DNA from: a virus
DNA: 36,717 bases
Reading direction: 5' to 3' (one strand)
IMG/VR virus record: IMGVR_UViG_3300033144_003301
Location: 1 to 36,717 of that record
A program made the position numbers and the translations under genes. The notes beneath the pieces were generated by a model that did not search any database, had not been told where the DNA came from, and saw nothing but the letters and a program-made list of their open reading frames with translations. Shown in pieces: positions 12,001-17,883 of the stretch (within the stretch, counting starts at the first letter, position 1; each line of letters starts with the position of its first letter).

Positions 12001-13366
12001 TAAGAAAATAGAAGATGATTTAATGTTCCAGGAAAATGTACTTGTTAATTTCTTCCATTACCATAAAGCAGGTAGTATGCTTAATAAATTAAATAGAGCC
12101 TATAATTCTGATAGAATAAAGGATATGAGCTCCATGGCAGCCATAGAAGAATACATGCAGGTAAGAGAAGAACTGCAGGACCCTATAAGAAACAAATATT
12201 TAGAAGGCTTTGATGATATACTTGAGGGAAGAACATGGCCAATAAGCAATGCCTTTAATGATGCTATAATGGATGCAGTTACTTTCGCAGATGAATTTTT
12301 TCCTTTTATGAAAGAGGGAATATTAAGCGCTAAAAGAAATATAAGAAAAGATCTTAATAAAAATAACTTAACTAAAGATCAAATTCAAGCAATTAATAAT
12401 GCTTCAATGACTTGGTTCTATAGTCAAAAACAAATACCAAGCCCATTAAGTCCATTATTCAGTACAGAATGGGAGTATAATCTACTAACAGGTCCTAATA
12501 ATATAGAAATACAATATCTCCACTTAAGAGATTTAATAGAAGATGCTGTTAAAATAGAACCTAATTCTGAACTAGCTAAACTTGCTGATAATAAAATGTT
12601 CTTGTCTTTAGATACTCATCTAGATAATAGTAAAGTAATAGACTATAATGTAGAAAGAAAAAGCGAAATAAAAGAAAAATTTAAACATAAAATTCTCTCC
12701 TTCGATTACTCATATACTCTAAGCGCAGCTGAAGTTTCTGCTATTTCTGATGATTTCGGAAAACTTATCTATCATGAAAGTGAAACTGTAAGAAATTTTG
12801 CCAAAAATTTAGTGTATTACAATATACTAAGTAAAGGATTTGTTACAGGAATAGACTCTTTTACTGATATAATTCCTAATGAAGTATGGAATGATGCAGA
12901 ATTTTCTTTACAAGATGATAAAATATCTATATCTGAATTTTATGAAACTTATCAAGAAGCATTTGATAATCCTAATTTCTGGTACGGCTTTTCAGAAGAA
13001 TTTATAGAGAATAATAGTCATTTAAGAAATTTAATTCCTACTTTAAGGTCAGGAAAGACTATTAATGTAACTAAGGAAGAAATTATTATGAATGAAAAAT
13101 CTCAAGTACATAATAGAGATCTTAATTCTTTTGTAAGATACTTCAAAATATTTGATAATAACAATAAACAATATGTACTTTATAAGAAAGTAAGAGATAG
13201 AGCATCTACTGCAACTTATAAGAGAATGGATCGTCCAACAGGAGTTCCTTTTAAACTTCAACAATATAATTTTGAAGCAATAACGGGAGCAACAGTATTT
13301 AAAGCAATTAAAAAGAGTAATACTCCTGCAGAAAGACTGAAAGCTCTTAGAAAAATTTGTCCATAA
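2..13366 (+). CDS. Giant virion protein with zincin and single-chain RNA polymerase (5'-partial)
   Basis: The frame is open from base 2 with no start needed, so the gene enters from the left; at least 4454 residues are visible (first internal ATG at 203). Visible order: a hydrophobic, Gly/Ala-rich stretch at about 1390-1480 and another near 2040-2110, as in ejected internal virion proteins; charged coiled-coil-like helices at about 2640-2860 and 3290-3520; acidic low-complexity sequence at 4200-4750; a HEAFH zinc-peptidase site at 6650-6664; and the DFDID motif at 10934-10948, preceded by 'YRIPTQGKNSMLP'. DFDID is the metal-binding signature of crAss-like phage RNA polymerases (phi14:2 gp66), which are packaged and injected to transcribe early genes. 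The layout 'RxPT...GSDFDID' parallels 'RQPTLH...NADFDGD' of cellular beta-prime subunits. Fusion of all parts in one chain is seen directly; processing is unknown. It ends TAA, overlapping the next ATG by one base. Confidence 0.9.
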   Translation, partial: ALNEADKTYVPKTVNAQGNIVSLPASENTNAILDDLKGHLDLWEIRDNATGKIIDKNDIDASTIKFAMELTNKLRDEAQFEGTVKRIVDYGISATSDKPITGKEDVSVTMTLTGAEAVEYNLIRARELYSNYLSDPTTVSGRNDYINFVAFDNPDLSRKMYKLENNNQNLYYKESGVTFEATPLDKGRYTMNVSYEDNFGVTESQTVVAKTIADVGKIIRATAKYERLLEQSENHSWTVQDFENFMLQEENYVVEVEEKLDPITQLPESLEKQKLRKPSISLPKGNFNYGRQGTGVGKNGDKKKNERIVIPDFKSYVQTIDKYKDHLPQNYLEQRGMPQGTGVSFEEFYNKLGNEFRLSSTTNEYDLLSKYNTAVQAAEEARRRNQPIGDQILGFVNQTLVGEILGGTLEGIGYLLDWQDVKDASNNVQKEYGNWLSDIGIGLKEWTREATPIYEDDPGTYAPSDLGWWLSNGVSVASTLSIMIPAAGWAKGTSMLARGGARLSRAIAPTGRLGKGLKTLSKAENPASYGWITTGLNQAIASRHAESMMESSGIFEQEYEKMISLGKSEEQATEAAARAATFTYNANWAMLAQDIPQYLLLGRSFRAAKKIRSVKQAAIEGTSKTAAIKNYAAPIGFDMISEGAEEAYQFMVGEEGMYMADIEAGIRGKEGFGERYSKYLTDGQLWTAATFGAFGAGVMQTAGRKVNDYILKSKGGTTENERRVLEAQKRSENISYHSKQIEAAAESGNEAAYYQAKANAAFDLGLNAAQAGNLDQLISNLEEMKGTTAEEKAQYNLGNDFALGIDELIEDVKQIGELYEKNGPKYSANLIAPITQSEFMVNKLSKQRPLLKAEIEEAYNNFPRITELSANGRAIFDMQINLSAAEKRIAGAEFILKNKQGLSAEEKEKLEKIVEEQKLAIEIGKTALKAKIQAQETELTDIDKKILDNIGDNPLTNNIVGAQTALGWADELLDAHTQRLKKLGSKEFNKEAQGIEVREQRNEQFADRLREITTLLTEGAQKKEVKLPDDIDSRGEFVAGKLVEELVPLTLQEKNELLKEAWELWSEMGGLSILEFTDGKKNTYDELTASEKERYNEESKKLRNDREALRPFLEKLSEVVRKEKDKYSRKERRRLGAEKAKLTRRRNQVARDLDDERARRKEIEDMKDPRYDDLTLAELFVDPTDVIPVIFKGELATLSIDPETNEYLVNDEIIIAGGGNQEALYNHDIAIPKDGYYPISLSSEGDRVVMYIGDHLMMIDTISPADSIITDEAGNITGVKLIDSRGNEVLFEGELRYDIADYLLIYDALLEEFVQNPSNMIIPLKDGNYLVEFNQADPFSSKVYKEDKNGKLREILPKSKLRKKDGSYNKKGRIVNSILTKFKEEVLTPLKGNPLNKNSNETNYENSPSEQIAGQEINEGLDEDVSEAEEPILAGSEEYLQLLEKIKVANDAELGDLIANIKELKTTLNPVEGGQLMVAIAKRVKELKVSTGEDTGALAQSSTGKEIQNQLDDQLTASSSINEEVNGIEDASTVVSSDGTEKNLVGTTEDGSKVYQTDDGVLIYEQSEEAKQKASEIEIQEIKPEGPTIEELAGISPLASITEINPGAEAVGKGKTLGEVELSPKELELTIIDGEYTLVLDPVTQEPIYTDENYQPDLSLLSNPNIGEDAEVRVFIDEKTKYWDEKKDTISPMNHYLEVPMYVEIKDPESGEFKVIGKLRAGEKFKAERQAIWSNYQKGEKTDAQVNLVSYDYANYSNTTSVHNLRNARTPQGLPLWQSGFDAFNTAWKDNGDGTFSLERKNAPLFVFSTIGSTTFLGENSSTPQLYLEETSDKMRRELGSINLTGAKGNQDGQVWTTVINPSGHYVPVKLSTSNLSQAAVDYVMSQIILGNFEEAQEVIYANYEDDQALLFDTFIQLNVNKATNEKYIKFKPNEESEVIYSIEYKSFREAIESSSGLVDVNIEEPRIHKGKTTLHKVPGKTVNIEIGTVLRKMIENKKYNIKNTELRTGRTYKSLVTEQEYRSYEHYLMGAPDINGNPNEEVADARDGRPTTILASDVRGTDGNFFFDVGMTFSLKDSFAQGQIPDLAAKEEYELYLAETKESDLTGREIPEKGTGYTKGKSDDLFGEGDLAPNPLKNDNNLEEGELGDGSFSLIDTGGERINMDLAAAWLNKRGLTFNESRQVLKLGHLDASTAGVFHEGLIYLSKNAEIGTEYHEAFHAVFRSFLTDAQQEQILKEAGTVTAAELKQRESEGYFTKKGGKIFKKTIRGEQEISKEELNNMILEERLAEQFRGYVTSNQKPSGLLSRVAKFFKDLLNYIKTYLTKGRTIDQLFSNIESGRINRRYTNKRFQREAAFSLKKGFTTSEQEEVLDTINIEFKKLYEELEQGVDPNIIYNNIRNQFLTSMFVTKDSTGHVTNPPINIAKKHYDLLSEGGKNFTAKKDANINVSAKWKIFGSIYKNWNTQFSKDELENPVENGWVYLAKRQLPKHGLKVHGDLTSELEDDIFEERIYGRNYAEESRKDSLSGKVKSFLSRVPMLIDGKPVKNILGTNKTVPFDEIYQEVAYTIINSVTFNDMLNKLRFSGNNKEVLNTVADMLDQEVSNKNWEFIADFYKNMSLTYLDFVGAIEEVDIVELEGGNQDVTIKIRYFNTNTNKSENRIFKKWNLESKRSDNKGLFSKDDFGTLKINQTKAANMKKALDIIQEIKNDIAVPEMRHITALSSFLDSMSIDIPSSILRNALDNGIKVGNKVLKSGELYRYLTSGTSSHSNNNVGIDTLLKNIENGKDPFVTDRSVINRFLKISKEFEASVQGSFINGEGKSIHPINMHTTLTRMFASFKNFNPDSTEFWNLWVRDFMEDPFYFPEGALVDSPNNSLFLSSIVSNKSKFKSILAYEEFDTYKKKNEITSQNTFENMSPLLSKLHRLNSFANNGSKRQMKIVLPTLADRSKMALLTIPRISYNKKLHQYKTKNIEEIFLGYVVQDLKRAQRVQADIQAGALKIESLHKHKESPRGLRFSQFEFLNETEAGQELLKYALDNSDDQLLYSSNDSARKKQGEQPKVYSLFKNVLDEIDTYVNNQVQEQLKDIREKNINSTQGRRKVNQIDPGGLALYENSVEDFIKDYVAANIIAKNEIIKMTAGDLALYKDYATTSKRYGGLATPGLEAFLKEFADGATYGDMATYQMGAVEDIFKLDSKNLDALEELAGKAAVKAYRKGSNKTDAMGLTTLAKHKAKMEGQGTWGDNHDMAYKNYLNTGKFSFTDIEGNTIKPKLSPIKTYHDGLYLQNGRIVRVLVKHSTMPLLEEFTKNHPAFDSLREHMELNKIDEINMDSGIKVGLTAPLKLKFDENGYITNLKDLYSMELNTRFQRIPQIIPESGKEGKIGSQFMKLLPANIKNNLDGKYDVAGVSMTGEELLEAYQDTIIKMIANGRNRLYGELGYSEYLKSNKDKGAKLSFLKKLRQVLRKSAESNDLPDNYINALDLKPIVKYLETGPINTYDFATPLGMPAYQKKYEQIIFSLFKKNLLRLGINGNALVQIAELGGFREQNGPVQDLNFVKNEEGRIISAEVALPYHLAEKLNLPKDENGEFDLSSVDPTLLEIIGYRIPTQGKNSMLPLKIKRVLPEAMGKAILVPGEITTQMGSDFDIDKLFLMFPNADIRYTTESGEKWNELGAFKSQLKESGFDLSDKEADLILKDPIHSDEVLRYNTVELDEAATKARDYINSKKKELGVKAKAVKVRYDIKNLKTGNKRGLENAFIDISNAVLTNPAHLSEMLQTVDSQTLPDAVKEIRKSDPAAFPENLDPQNVMTEEKLEYRNKVGKTGIAIEATALTGAAIGQNSKNLKLEGKSAIKFDSKKKTALNRTEDDSGNLITYLINKYLNLAVDNGKNPMMDVIEANPFTFPVINLIMRAGPTNKRLAVKGTELTGDASEVATWFVTQPIIRELHETYLNEEGNPGLLYNFVQKIGMKHFGKDWKMSDHKRTVNINSVAMKDFVLENKKIEDDLMFQENVLVNFFHYHKAGSMLNKLNRAYNSDRIKDMSSMAAIEEYMQVREELQDPIRNKYLEGFDDILEGRTWPISNAFNDAIMDAVTFADEFFPFMKEGILSAKRNIRKDLNKNNLTKDQIQAINNASMTWFYSQKQIPSPLSPLFSTEWEYNLLTGPNNIEIQYLHLRDLIEDAVKIEPNSELAKLADNKMFLSLDTHLDNSKVIDYNVERKSEIKEKFKHKILSFDYSYTLSAAEVSAISDDFGKLIYHESETVRNFAKNLVYYNILSKGFVTGIDSFTDIIPNEVWNDAEFSLQDDKISISEFYETYQEAFDNPNFWYGFSEEFIENNSHLRNLIPTLRSGKTINVTKEEIIMNEKSQVHNRDLNSFVRYFKIFDNNNKQYVLYKKVRDRASTATYKRMDRPTGVPFKLQQYNFEAITGATVFKAIKKSNTPAERLKALRKICP
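6650..6664 (+). other. Zincin (HEAFH) metallopeptidase active site inside the giant protein
   Basis: Codons read H-E-A-F-H, fitting the HExxH zinc-binding motif, in the context 'EYHEAFHAVF'. About 69 codons downstream (from 6851) the sequence 'ILEERLAEQF' offers glutamates that could be the third zinc ligand, as in gluzincin-like domains found in large polyvalent phage and mobile-element proteins. The site follows a Gly/Asp/Glu-rich linker at about 6340-6480. Role is inferred: processing of the giant protein, or cleavage of host proteins or cell wall after injection. Confidence 0.75.
10934..10948 (+). other. RNA polymerase catalytic DFDID motif
   Basis: Five codons encode D-F-D-I-D within 'QMGSDFDIDKLFLMFP'. 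In double-psi beta-barrel RNA polymerases the three aspartates hold the catalytic magnesium; the crAss-like phage form is DFDID rather than the cellular DFDGD. About 40 residues upstream lies 'YRIPTQGKNSMLP', which corresponds in position and pattern to the conserved R-x-P-T segment before the active site of cellular enzymes. This is the strongest single marker for the phage group. Confidence 0.9.
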
Positions 13367-16300
13367 TGGCATGTAAAATTAAAACTATACAAGGAGAAGA
13401 TAGTTCTTTATACACAGAACTGGAACAAAAATTCGGTACTAAGATTGCTGATAATACTTATGCTTTGATCATAGGCAATGACTTTCGTGCGACTTTTGGT
13501 AATTGGGAATTATATCACAACTTTGATTACATTAAGAAAAACATACTTAAGCCAGAGCATGCTACCATGGAAGAAGCAGAGAAGCATGTTAAAGAATTAG
13601 ATAAAAGATTTGGACCAGGTACTGCATTTACAAGAGCTGCAAAGGTAGCTAAAGGAGAAAAAGAAGAGTACGGTTGGAGAGTCTCCTTAATTAAACCTAA
13701 AGCTAAAGATGTATCTTATGCAGTAAATAAACAAGGAGAGCCTAGTTTAATGTATATGATAGGATACGATAAAAACTTTTCACCCGATGGATTCATATTT
13801 TCTAGTGATATAAACAAAGCAGGATGGCAAGAAAAATTTGATATTGCTGAATTAGAAGGATATGAAGGGGAAGTTCCAATTCCAGGAGCAGAAGAAGCAT
13901 TACCTGTATTTTTAAATGTCAGAAATCCAGAAGAAAATAGAAGAATGGGGAATGCCCCAATAGATAGTAAAGCAAGAGAAGGAGAAATAACAATAGAGAA
14001 TGATAAACAAGTTATATTGGCTACACAAGGTATCAGTGAGGATACTGCGAAAGCAAGCGAAGAAGTCCCTACGCAACCTGAAACCACGGACGAGGCTATA
14101 ATAAGAGCAGAGACAGAGGGATTAACAGCCAAAGGTAAGGAAGAATTAGAAAACAGAAAAAAACTAGCTAAAAAGGCAGTTGCAATACTTAAAAAGAAAT
14201 TAACTTTCTTTAAAAGAAAAGAAGGTAAAAAGAGTTCTGTAGCTAAAGGTCTAGAAAAACAAATTCTAAATATTCAAAAACAGATAGCCAAAGGAGAGCA
14301 TATGCTTGCTATCATGTCTTTCTTAGAGTTTGCTTATGCTGAAGCTGAAGGTGCTGTGAAAGTAAATATACCAGCAATAGTAGATGCTATTAACGACCCT
14401 AAAACGGATACTAGAGAAAAGAGAATGCTTCTTAAGAAACTTTCAAGAGCAGCTGATTATCTAAGTGCTTTTGATTTAGTTCAAGAGATCTACGATGACT
14501 TAAAAAACCAGAGTTTTTCTAGTAGTGAAGTAGAAGGCGAAGTAATTGATCAAGCTTTTAGAGACGCCTATATTTCTCCTGTAATTACTACGATAAGAGA
14601 AGTAAAAAGGGACTATATTAAAGCATCTAAAGGAATAGTAGTAGACTTTCTAATGGAATATAATACTAATCCTAATTTAACATCAGATAAGTTAACACAG
14701 CTTTTTACCCATGTCCAAGATGATATAAGTTGGTTTCAAACAAATCTAGATTCTATGGCAGAATCTCCTGATCAAGTATTGGCATTAATCGATAGAGTTA
14801 TTTCTACAAAGCAAGCAGAAATAAACTACAATATGGAAACCTTTAAGAATACTGAATTTAAAAAGGCTATTACTGAACTAGAAACTTATAAAAAAAGACA
14901 AGGGGTTTCCATAACTAATTATGATAGGCTCTATGACTTTATGCTTGCTAAAGATAAAAGTGGAAAACTTACTGGATATTATATAGATCCTGATTCTAAG
15001 CAAGGTAAAGCATTAGCTGCTCCTGAAAAGGCCTTTCTAAAAATGTTCCATGAACAGTATGCTAAACATCAAAAAATGCTCCCTGTAGGGTTTAGAAGAG
15101 GCTATCAATTAATACCTATTCTTAAATCAGGAGCTCAAAGAGCTTGGGAAGATGTAAAAGGGTTTAAATCTGGAGCTCGTGCTGCTAAAAAGTATATGGG
15201 AGACCAAGTTAAAATGAGGTCAGATGAGACTGAATTTGGTGAAGTATTTGTAGATGAACAAGGGAAAGAATACAATTTTATTCCTATACACTATTCTGCT
15301 AGAATAAACAATAATGAAAAGGAATCAGGCTTATATATAGATGATGTATCTATGAATATGGGAGGCAGTCTTCTTCAATTTATGACCATGGCTAAAAATT
15401 ATGCAGCTATGAATAGTGTAATAGTAGAATTAGAAGCTGCTAAAACACTAGTAGGAGAAAGAGATGTTACAGTTAAAAGAGGAAAACAAACTTTAGTTCA
15501 TAAAGGAGAACCTGATAGGATATTAACTGAAAAAGGAGAAAAATCTAGAGCATATGAAAGACTTACTACATTCTTTGATATGATAGTTTATGGTAGAAGA
15601 AAAGTAGATACAGGAAATCTTGGAAATACTGATATTAGCAAAGATAAAGTTGCAGACGGTTTAACTCGATATACAGCGCTTACCCAATTATCTTTAAACC
15701 TTTTCTCAGGAATTAATAATGCGGCTATAGGTGCTGTAATGAATGCGGTAGAATCAGCTGGAGGTCAATTTTACAATAGAAAACAGTTTGCAGGAGCTGT
15801 AGCAGAATATACTAAAATGTACCCTGAATTTATAAGAGACTCTACAGCAAGATTCTCTAAGAACTGGTTAAATCTCTATATGGAGTCATATGATATATAC
15901 CAAGAGTTTGATCAATTTGGCAAGCCTATAGAATCTTCTTCAAAAACTGGTAGAATCCTTTCAAAAGCTTCATATTTCTTACAAACATCTGGAGAACATA
16001 TGATACAATCAGAACTTACCTTGGCCATGATGAGATCTCACAGATTAATTGGTAAAGAAATAATGAATCATAGTGATTGGGCTGTTAAGCACAATAAACC
16101 TATTAATAAAGAATCTTTAAAAGAGTTTGAAGCATCTGGAAAAACAGTAAAAGAACTTATAGAGATAAAAGAAGGTAAGGTTTGGACTAAAGAAAAAGTA
16201 ACAAGAGAGCAAATGATTAGATTTGCTGAAAGAATTAAAGGAGTTTATCAAAGACTGCATGGTAACTACGCTACTAAAGATAGAGCAGCTTTACAAAGAT

Positions 16301-16986
16301 ATGCTTTAGGGAGAATGGTGCTACTGTTTCGTAAATGGTTAAGGCCAGGGTGGAATAGAAGATACGCAGCCGCTACTTTTGATAATGAAGATACATTTGA
16401 TCAAAGATTAGGCGCCAACATTGCAGGTAATTATACAATAGCGTGGCAATTTATAAAACAAATAAGACACGATCTTAAAGGAACAGGAATAGGGTTAGCT
16501 ATTCTTAACAAAGATAAGAATGGTTGGAACAACTTACCTGAATGGAAGAAACAAGGAATCAAAAGAACTTTTGCAGAAATAGGATGGTTTACAGGAGCAT
16601 TATTACTCATATCCATATTAGGAGCTCCAGATGACGATGATGACGAGGATGGTTTAATAGCTGGAGCTAAAAATATGGCAATTTATCAAGCATATAGACT
16701 AAAATCTGAAATAGCATTTTATGCCTTACCCTTCTCACTAGGAGAAGCTGGAAAAATATTAAAATCTCCTTCTGCAAGTGTATCTACAGTTGAGAAGCTA
16801 GGAAAAGCTCTTTGGTATACGACTGAACCTATGTTCACTTTTGAATTTGATAGATACAAAAGAGGAAAAAGAAAAGGAAAAACTAAAGCATCACGTTACT
16901 GGTGGGAACTTTTACCTTATGGAAACCAAATACAAAGACTTGAACATACAAAAGAAAGTGCTAAATTTATGCAAAATCTATGGTAG
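13366..16986 (+). CDS. Large virion-associated / cargo protein next to the RNA polymerase
   Basis: A 1206-residue protein starting at ATG 13366, which shares one base with the TAA of the giant gene (TAATG), a sign of translational coupling. A TTG nine bases earlier is also in frame but less likely. Visible: a Lys-rich helical region at about 14150-14300; a long helical middle; a hydrophobic stretch at about 15699-15750; basic 'FRKWLRPGWNRRY' near 16330; a probable membrane helix at 16582-16629 followed at once by seven acidic residues (16630-16650); and a basic, aromatic C-terminus ending 'NLW'. Large proteins beside the RNA polymerase in crAss-like phages are virion or cargo proteins, so ejection together with the polymerase is likely. 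No enzymatic motif recognised. It ends TAG and is the last plus-strand gene. Confidence 0.8.
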   Translation: MACKIKTIQGEDSSLYTELEQKFGTKIADNTYALIIGNDFRATFGNWELYHNFDYIKKNILKPEHATMEEAEKHVKELDKRFGPGTAFTRAAKVAKGEKEEYGWRVSLIKPKAKDVSYAVNKQGEPSLMYMIGYDKNFSPDGFIFSSDINKAGWQEKFDIAELEGYEGEVPIPGAEEALPVFLNVRNPEENRRMGNAPIDSKAREGEITIENDKQVILATQGISEDTAKASEEVPTQPETTDEAIIRAETEGLTAKGKEELENRKKLAKKAVAILKKKLTFFKRKEGKKSSVAKGLEKQILNIQKQIAKGEHMLAIMSFLEFAYAEAEGAVKVNIPAIVDAINDPKTDTREKRMLLKKLSRAADYLSAFDLVQEIYDDLKNQSFSSSEVEGEVIDQAFRDAYISPVITTIREVKRDYIKASKGIVVDFLMEYNTNPNLTSDKLTQLFTHVQDDISWFQTNLDSMAESPDQVLALIDRVISTKQAEINYNMETFKNTEFKKAITELETYKKRQGVSITNYDRLYDFMLAKDKSGKLTGYYIDPDSKQGKALAAPEKAFLKMFHEQYAKHQKMLPVGFRRGYQLIPILKSGAQRAWEDVKGFKSGARAAKKYMGDQVKMRSDETEFGEVFVDEQGKEYNFIPIHYSARINNNEKESGLYIDDVSMNMGGSLLQFMTMAKNYAAMNSVIVELEAAKTLVGERDVTVKRGKQTLVHKGEPDRILTEKGEKSRAYERLTTFFDMIVYGRRKVDTGNLGNTDISKDKVADGLTRYTALTQLSLNLFSGINNAAIGAVMNAVESAGGQFYNRKQFAGAVAEYTKMYPEFIRDSTARFSKNWLNLYMESYDIYQEFDQFGKPIESSSKTGRILSKASYFLQTSGEHMIQSELTLAMMRSHRLIGKEIMNHSDWAVKHNKPINKESLKEFEASGKTVKELIEIKEGKVWTKEKVTREQMIRFAERIKGVYQRLHGNYATKDRAALQRYALGRMVLLFRKWLRPGWNRRYAAATFDNEDTFDQRLGANIAGNYTIAWQFIKQIRHDLKGTGIGLAILNKDKNGWNNLPEWKKQGIKRTFAEIGWFTGALLLISILGAPDDDDDEDGLIAGAKNMAIYQAYRLKSEIAFYALPFSLGEAGKILKSPSASVSTVEKLGKALWYTTEPMFTFEFDRYKRGKRKGKTKASRYWWELLPYGNQIQRLEHTKESAKFMQNLW

Positions 16987-17011
16987 AAAATATTAAATTT
17001 GTTATATAAAC

Positions 17012-17052
17012 ACGAACAATCTTCTGAAATCGCTCATGTCATATAAGTTCGT
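17012..17052 (+). repeat. Inverted repeat after the virion genes
   Basis: ACGAAC (17012-17017) is complementary to GTTCGT (17047-17052), with 29 bases between them. It lies in the 3' untranslated region of the plus-strand genes, just before the terminator at 17060. It may be a 3'-end RNA fold; the arms are short, so confidence is low. Confidence 0.35.
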
Positions 17053-17059
17053 AGAAAAT

Positions 17060-17077
17060 AGCCCTCTTTTGAGGGCT
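17060..17077 (+). terminator. Intrinsic terminator of the plus-strand virion genes
   Basis: AGCCCTC-TTTT-GAGGGCT forms a perfect 7-bp stem with a 4-base loop, followed on the plus strand by TTCTTCTTC. It lies 73 bases after the stop of the 1206-aa gene. The T-run is interrupted, so it may be modest in strength. Confidence 0.7.
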
Positions 17078-17126
17078 TTCTTCTTCATAAGCCACAAGTA
17101 AAAAAAAATTATAAACCTTTAAAATA

Positions 17127-17155
17127 AAAAAGAGCACCATAAAGATGCTCTTTTT
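17127..17155. terminator. Bidirectional terminator between convergent blocks
   Basis: AAAAAGAGCA (17127-17136) pairs perfectly with TGCTCTTTTT (17146-17155) across a 9-base loop. There is a T-run on the plus strand and a longer one on the minus strand (TTTTTTATTTT). The site between a rightward and a leftward block fits a shared terminator. Confidence 0.85.
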
Positions 17156-17157
17156 AA

Positions 17158-17203
17158 AGAGGGTGCAGAGCATTTACTGCTAGGTACCTTTTACTTTCCC
17201 TCT
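17158..17203 (-). other. Structured intergenic motif, copy B
   Basis: AGAGGG (17158-17163) pairs with CCCTCT (17198-17203), enclosing a small hairpin (AGCA/TGCT around TTTAC on the plus strand) and the palindrome GGTACC. The order AGAGGG, TTTACTGC, GGTACC recurs with nearly the same spacing at 29789-29819. It follows the stop of the uracil-DNA glycosylase gene by one base on the minus strand. Strand is uncertain. It may be a 3'-UTR RNA structure, a processing site or a protein-binding site. Confidence 0.45.
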
Positions 17204-17204
17204 A

Positions 17205-17876
17205 TTACTTTTCCCAATTTATAGTAAATTCAGGACCATTCTGACCTTCTATTATCTTATTAACTGCGCTAAAACATCTGCATCCTTTAAAAGGATTACT
17301 TGTGTTTAAGGGACTGGGATGTCCCGTCTTAATAATATGATTAGCATTTTCATCAATAAGAGAAGCATAGCTCTGTGCATGTGCTCCCCATAACAAATAG
17401 ATCAATCCAGTCTTTTCTGAATTTAATTTTGAAATTACATTAGTAGTAAATTCGTCCCAAAGCTTGCTATGAGAACCAGGTCTATTCTTTTCTACAGTAA
17501 ATGCTGTATTTAAAAGAAGTACTCCTTGCTCTGCCCAGCCTATTAAACTCCAACTAGAAGCTCTTTCTAAATTTAAACCATCATAACAATCATCCTCTAC
17601 CTCAAGAATAATATTCTTTAAGGAAGGAGGGCAGCGTTTAGCATTAGGCCCTGCACTAAAGGCGAGACCGTGAGCTGATCCGTCATGATAAGGATCCTGG
17701 CCTATAATGACCACTCTAACCTCATCCCATGGAGTATATTTAAAAGCATTGAAACAATCATCAAAACTTGGGTAAATAATCCGAAATGTTTTTTGCGATT
17801 TTAAATAAGCAAAAACTTTCATCATCTTGTCTGAAGACAAAAATGGCCAGAGCTTGTCTAGCCACTTTTTATCCAT
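17205..17876 (-). CDS. ung: Uracil-DNA glycosylase, family 1
   Basis: Removes uracil from DNA as the first step of base excision repair. The 223-residue protein has the family 1 signatures: GQDPYH with the water-activating Asp (about residues 59-64) followed by 'GSAHGLAFS', the uracil-binding 'LLLNTAFTV' (Asn about 123), and 'GHPSPLN' with the catalytic His (about 186). Length is normal for the family. ATG 17876 is preferred: it lies 7 bases after the TGA of the upstream gene. The longer frame would need a GTG start at 17918 and a 35-base overlap. Last gene of the leftward block. Either phage DNA needs protection from uracil, or the enzyme helps degrade uracil-containing host DNA; the sequence does not decide. 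Confidence 0.96.
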   Translation of the reverse strand: MDKKWLDKLWPFLSSDKMMKVFAYLKSQKTFRIIYPSFDDCFNAFKYTPWDEVRVVIIGQDPYHDGSAHGLAFSAGPNAKRCPPSLKNIILEVEDDCYDGLNLERASSWSLIGWAEQGVLLLNTAFTVEKNRPGSHSKLWDEFTTNVISKLNSEKTGLIYLLWGAHAQSYASLIDENANHIIKTGHPSPLNTSNPFKGCRCFSAVNKIIEGQNGPEFTINWEK

Positions 17877-17883
17877 TTTATCT

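Noticed and set aside
13357-13366. TTG start nine bases upstream of the 1206-aa gene
   Set aside because: The ATG at 13366 overlaps the TAA of the preceding gene, the usual coupled arrangement.
2575-13372. Minus-strand frames of 60-145 codons under the giant gene
   Set aside because: They lie opposite an unbroken recognised gene, have low-complexity Ser/Phe/Ile-rich translations and no motifs; typical antisense shadows.
17158-17203. preQ1-I riboswitch-like look (AGAGG ... ACCCTCT followed by A-rich text)
   Set aside because: The loop is about three times too long, the conserved loop text is missing, and it lies after a gene rather than before one.
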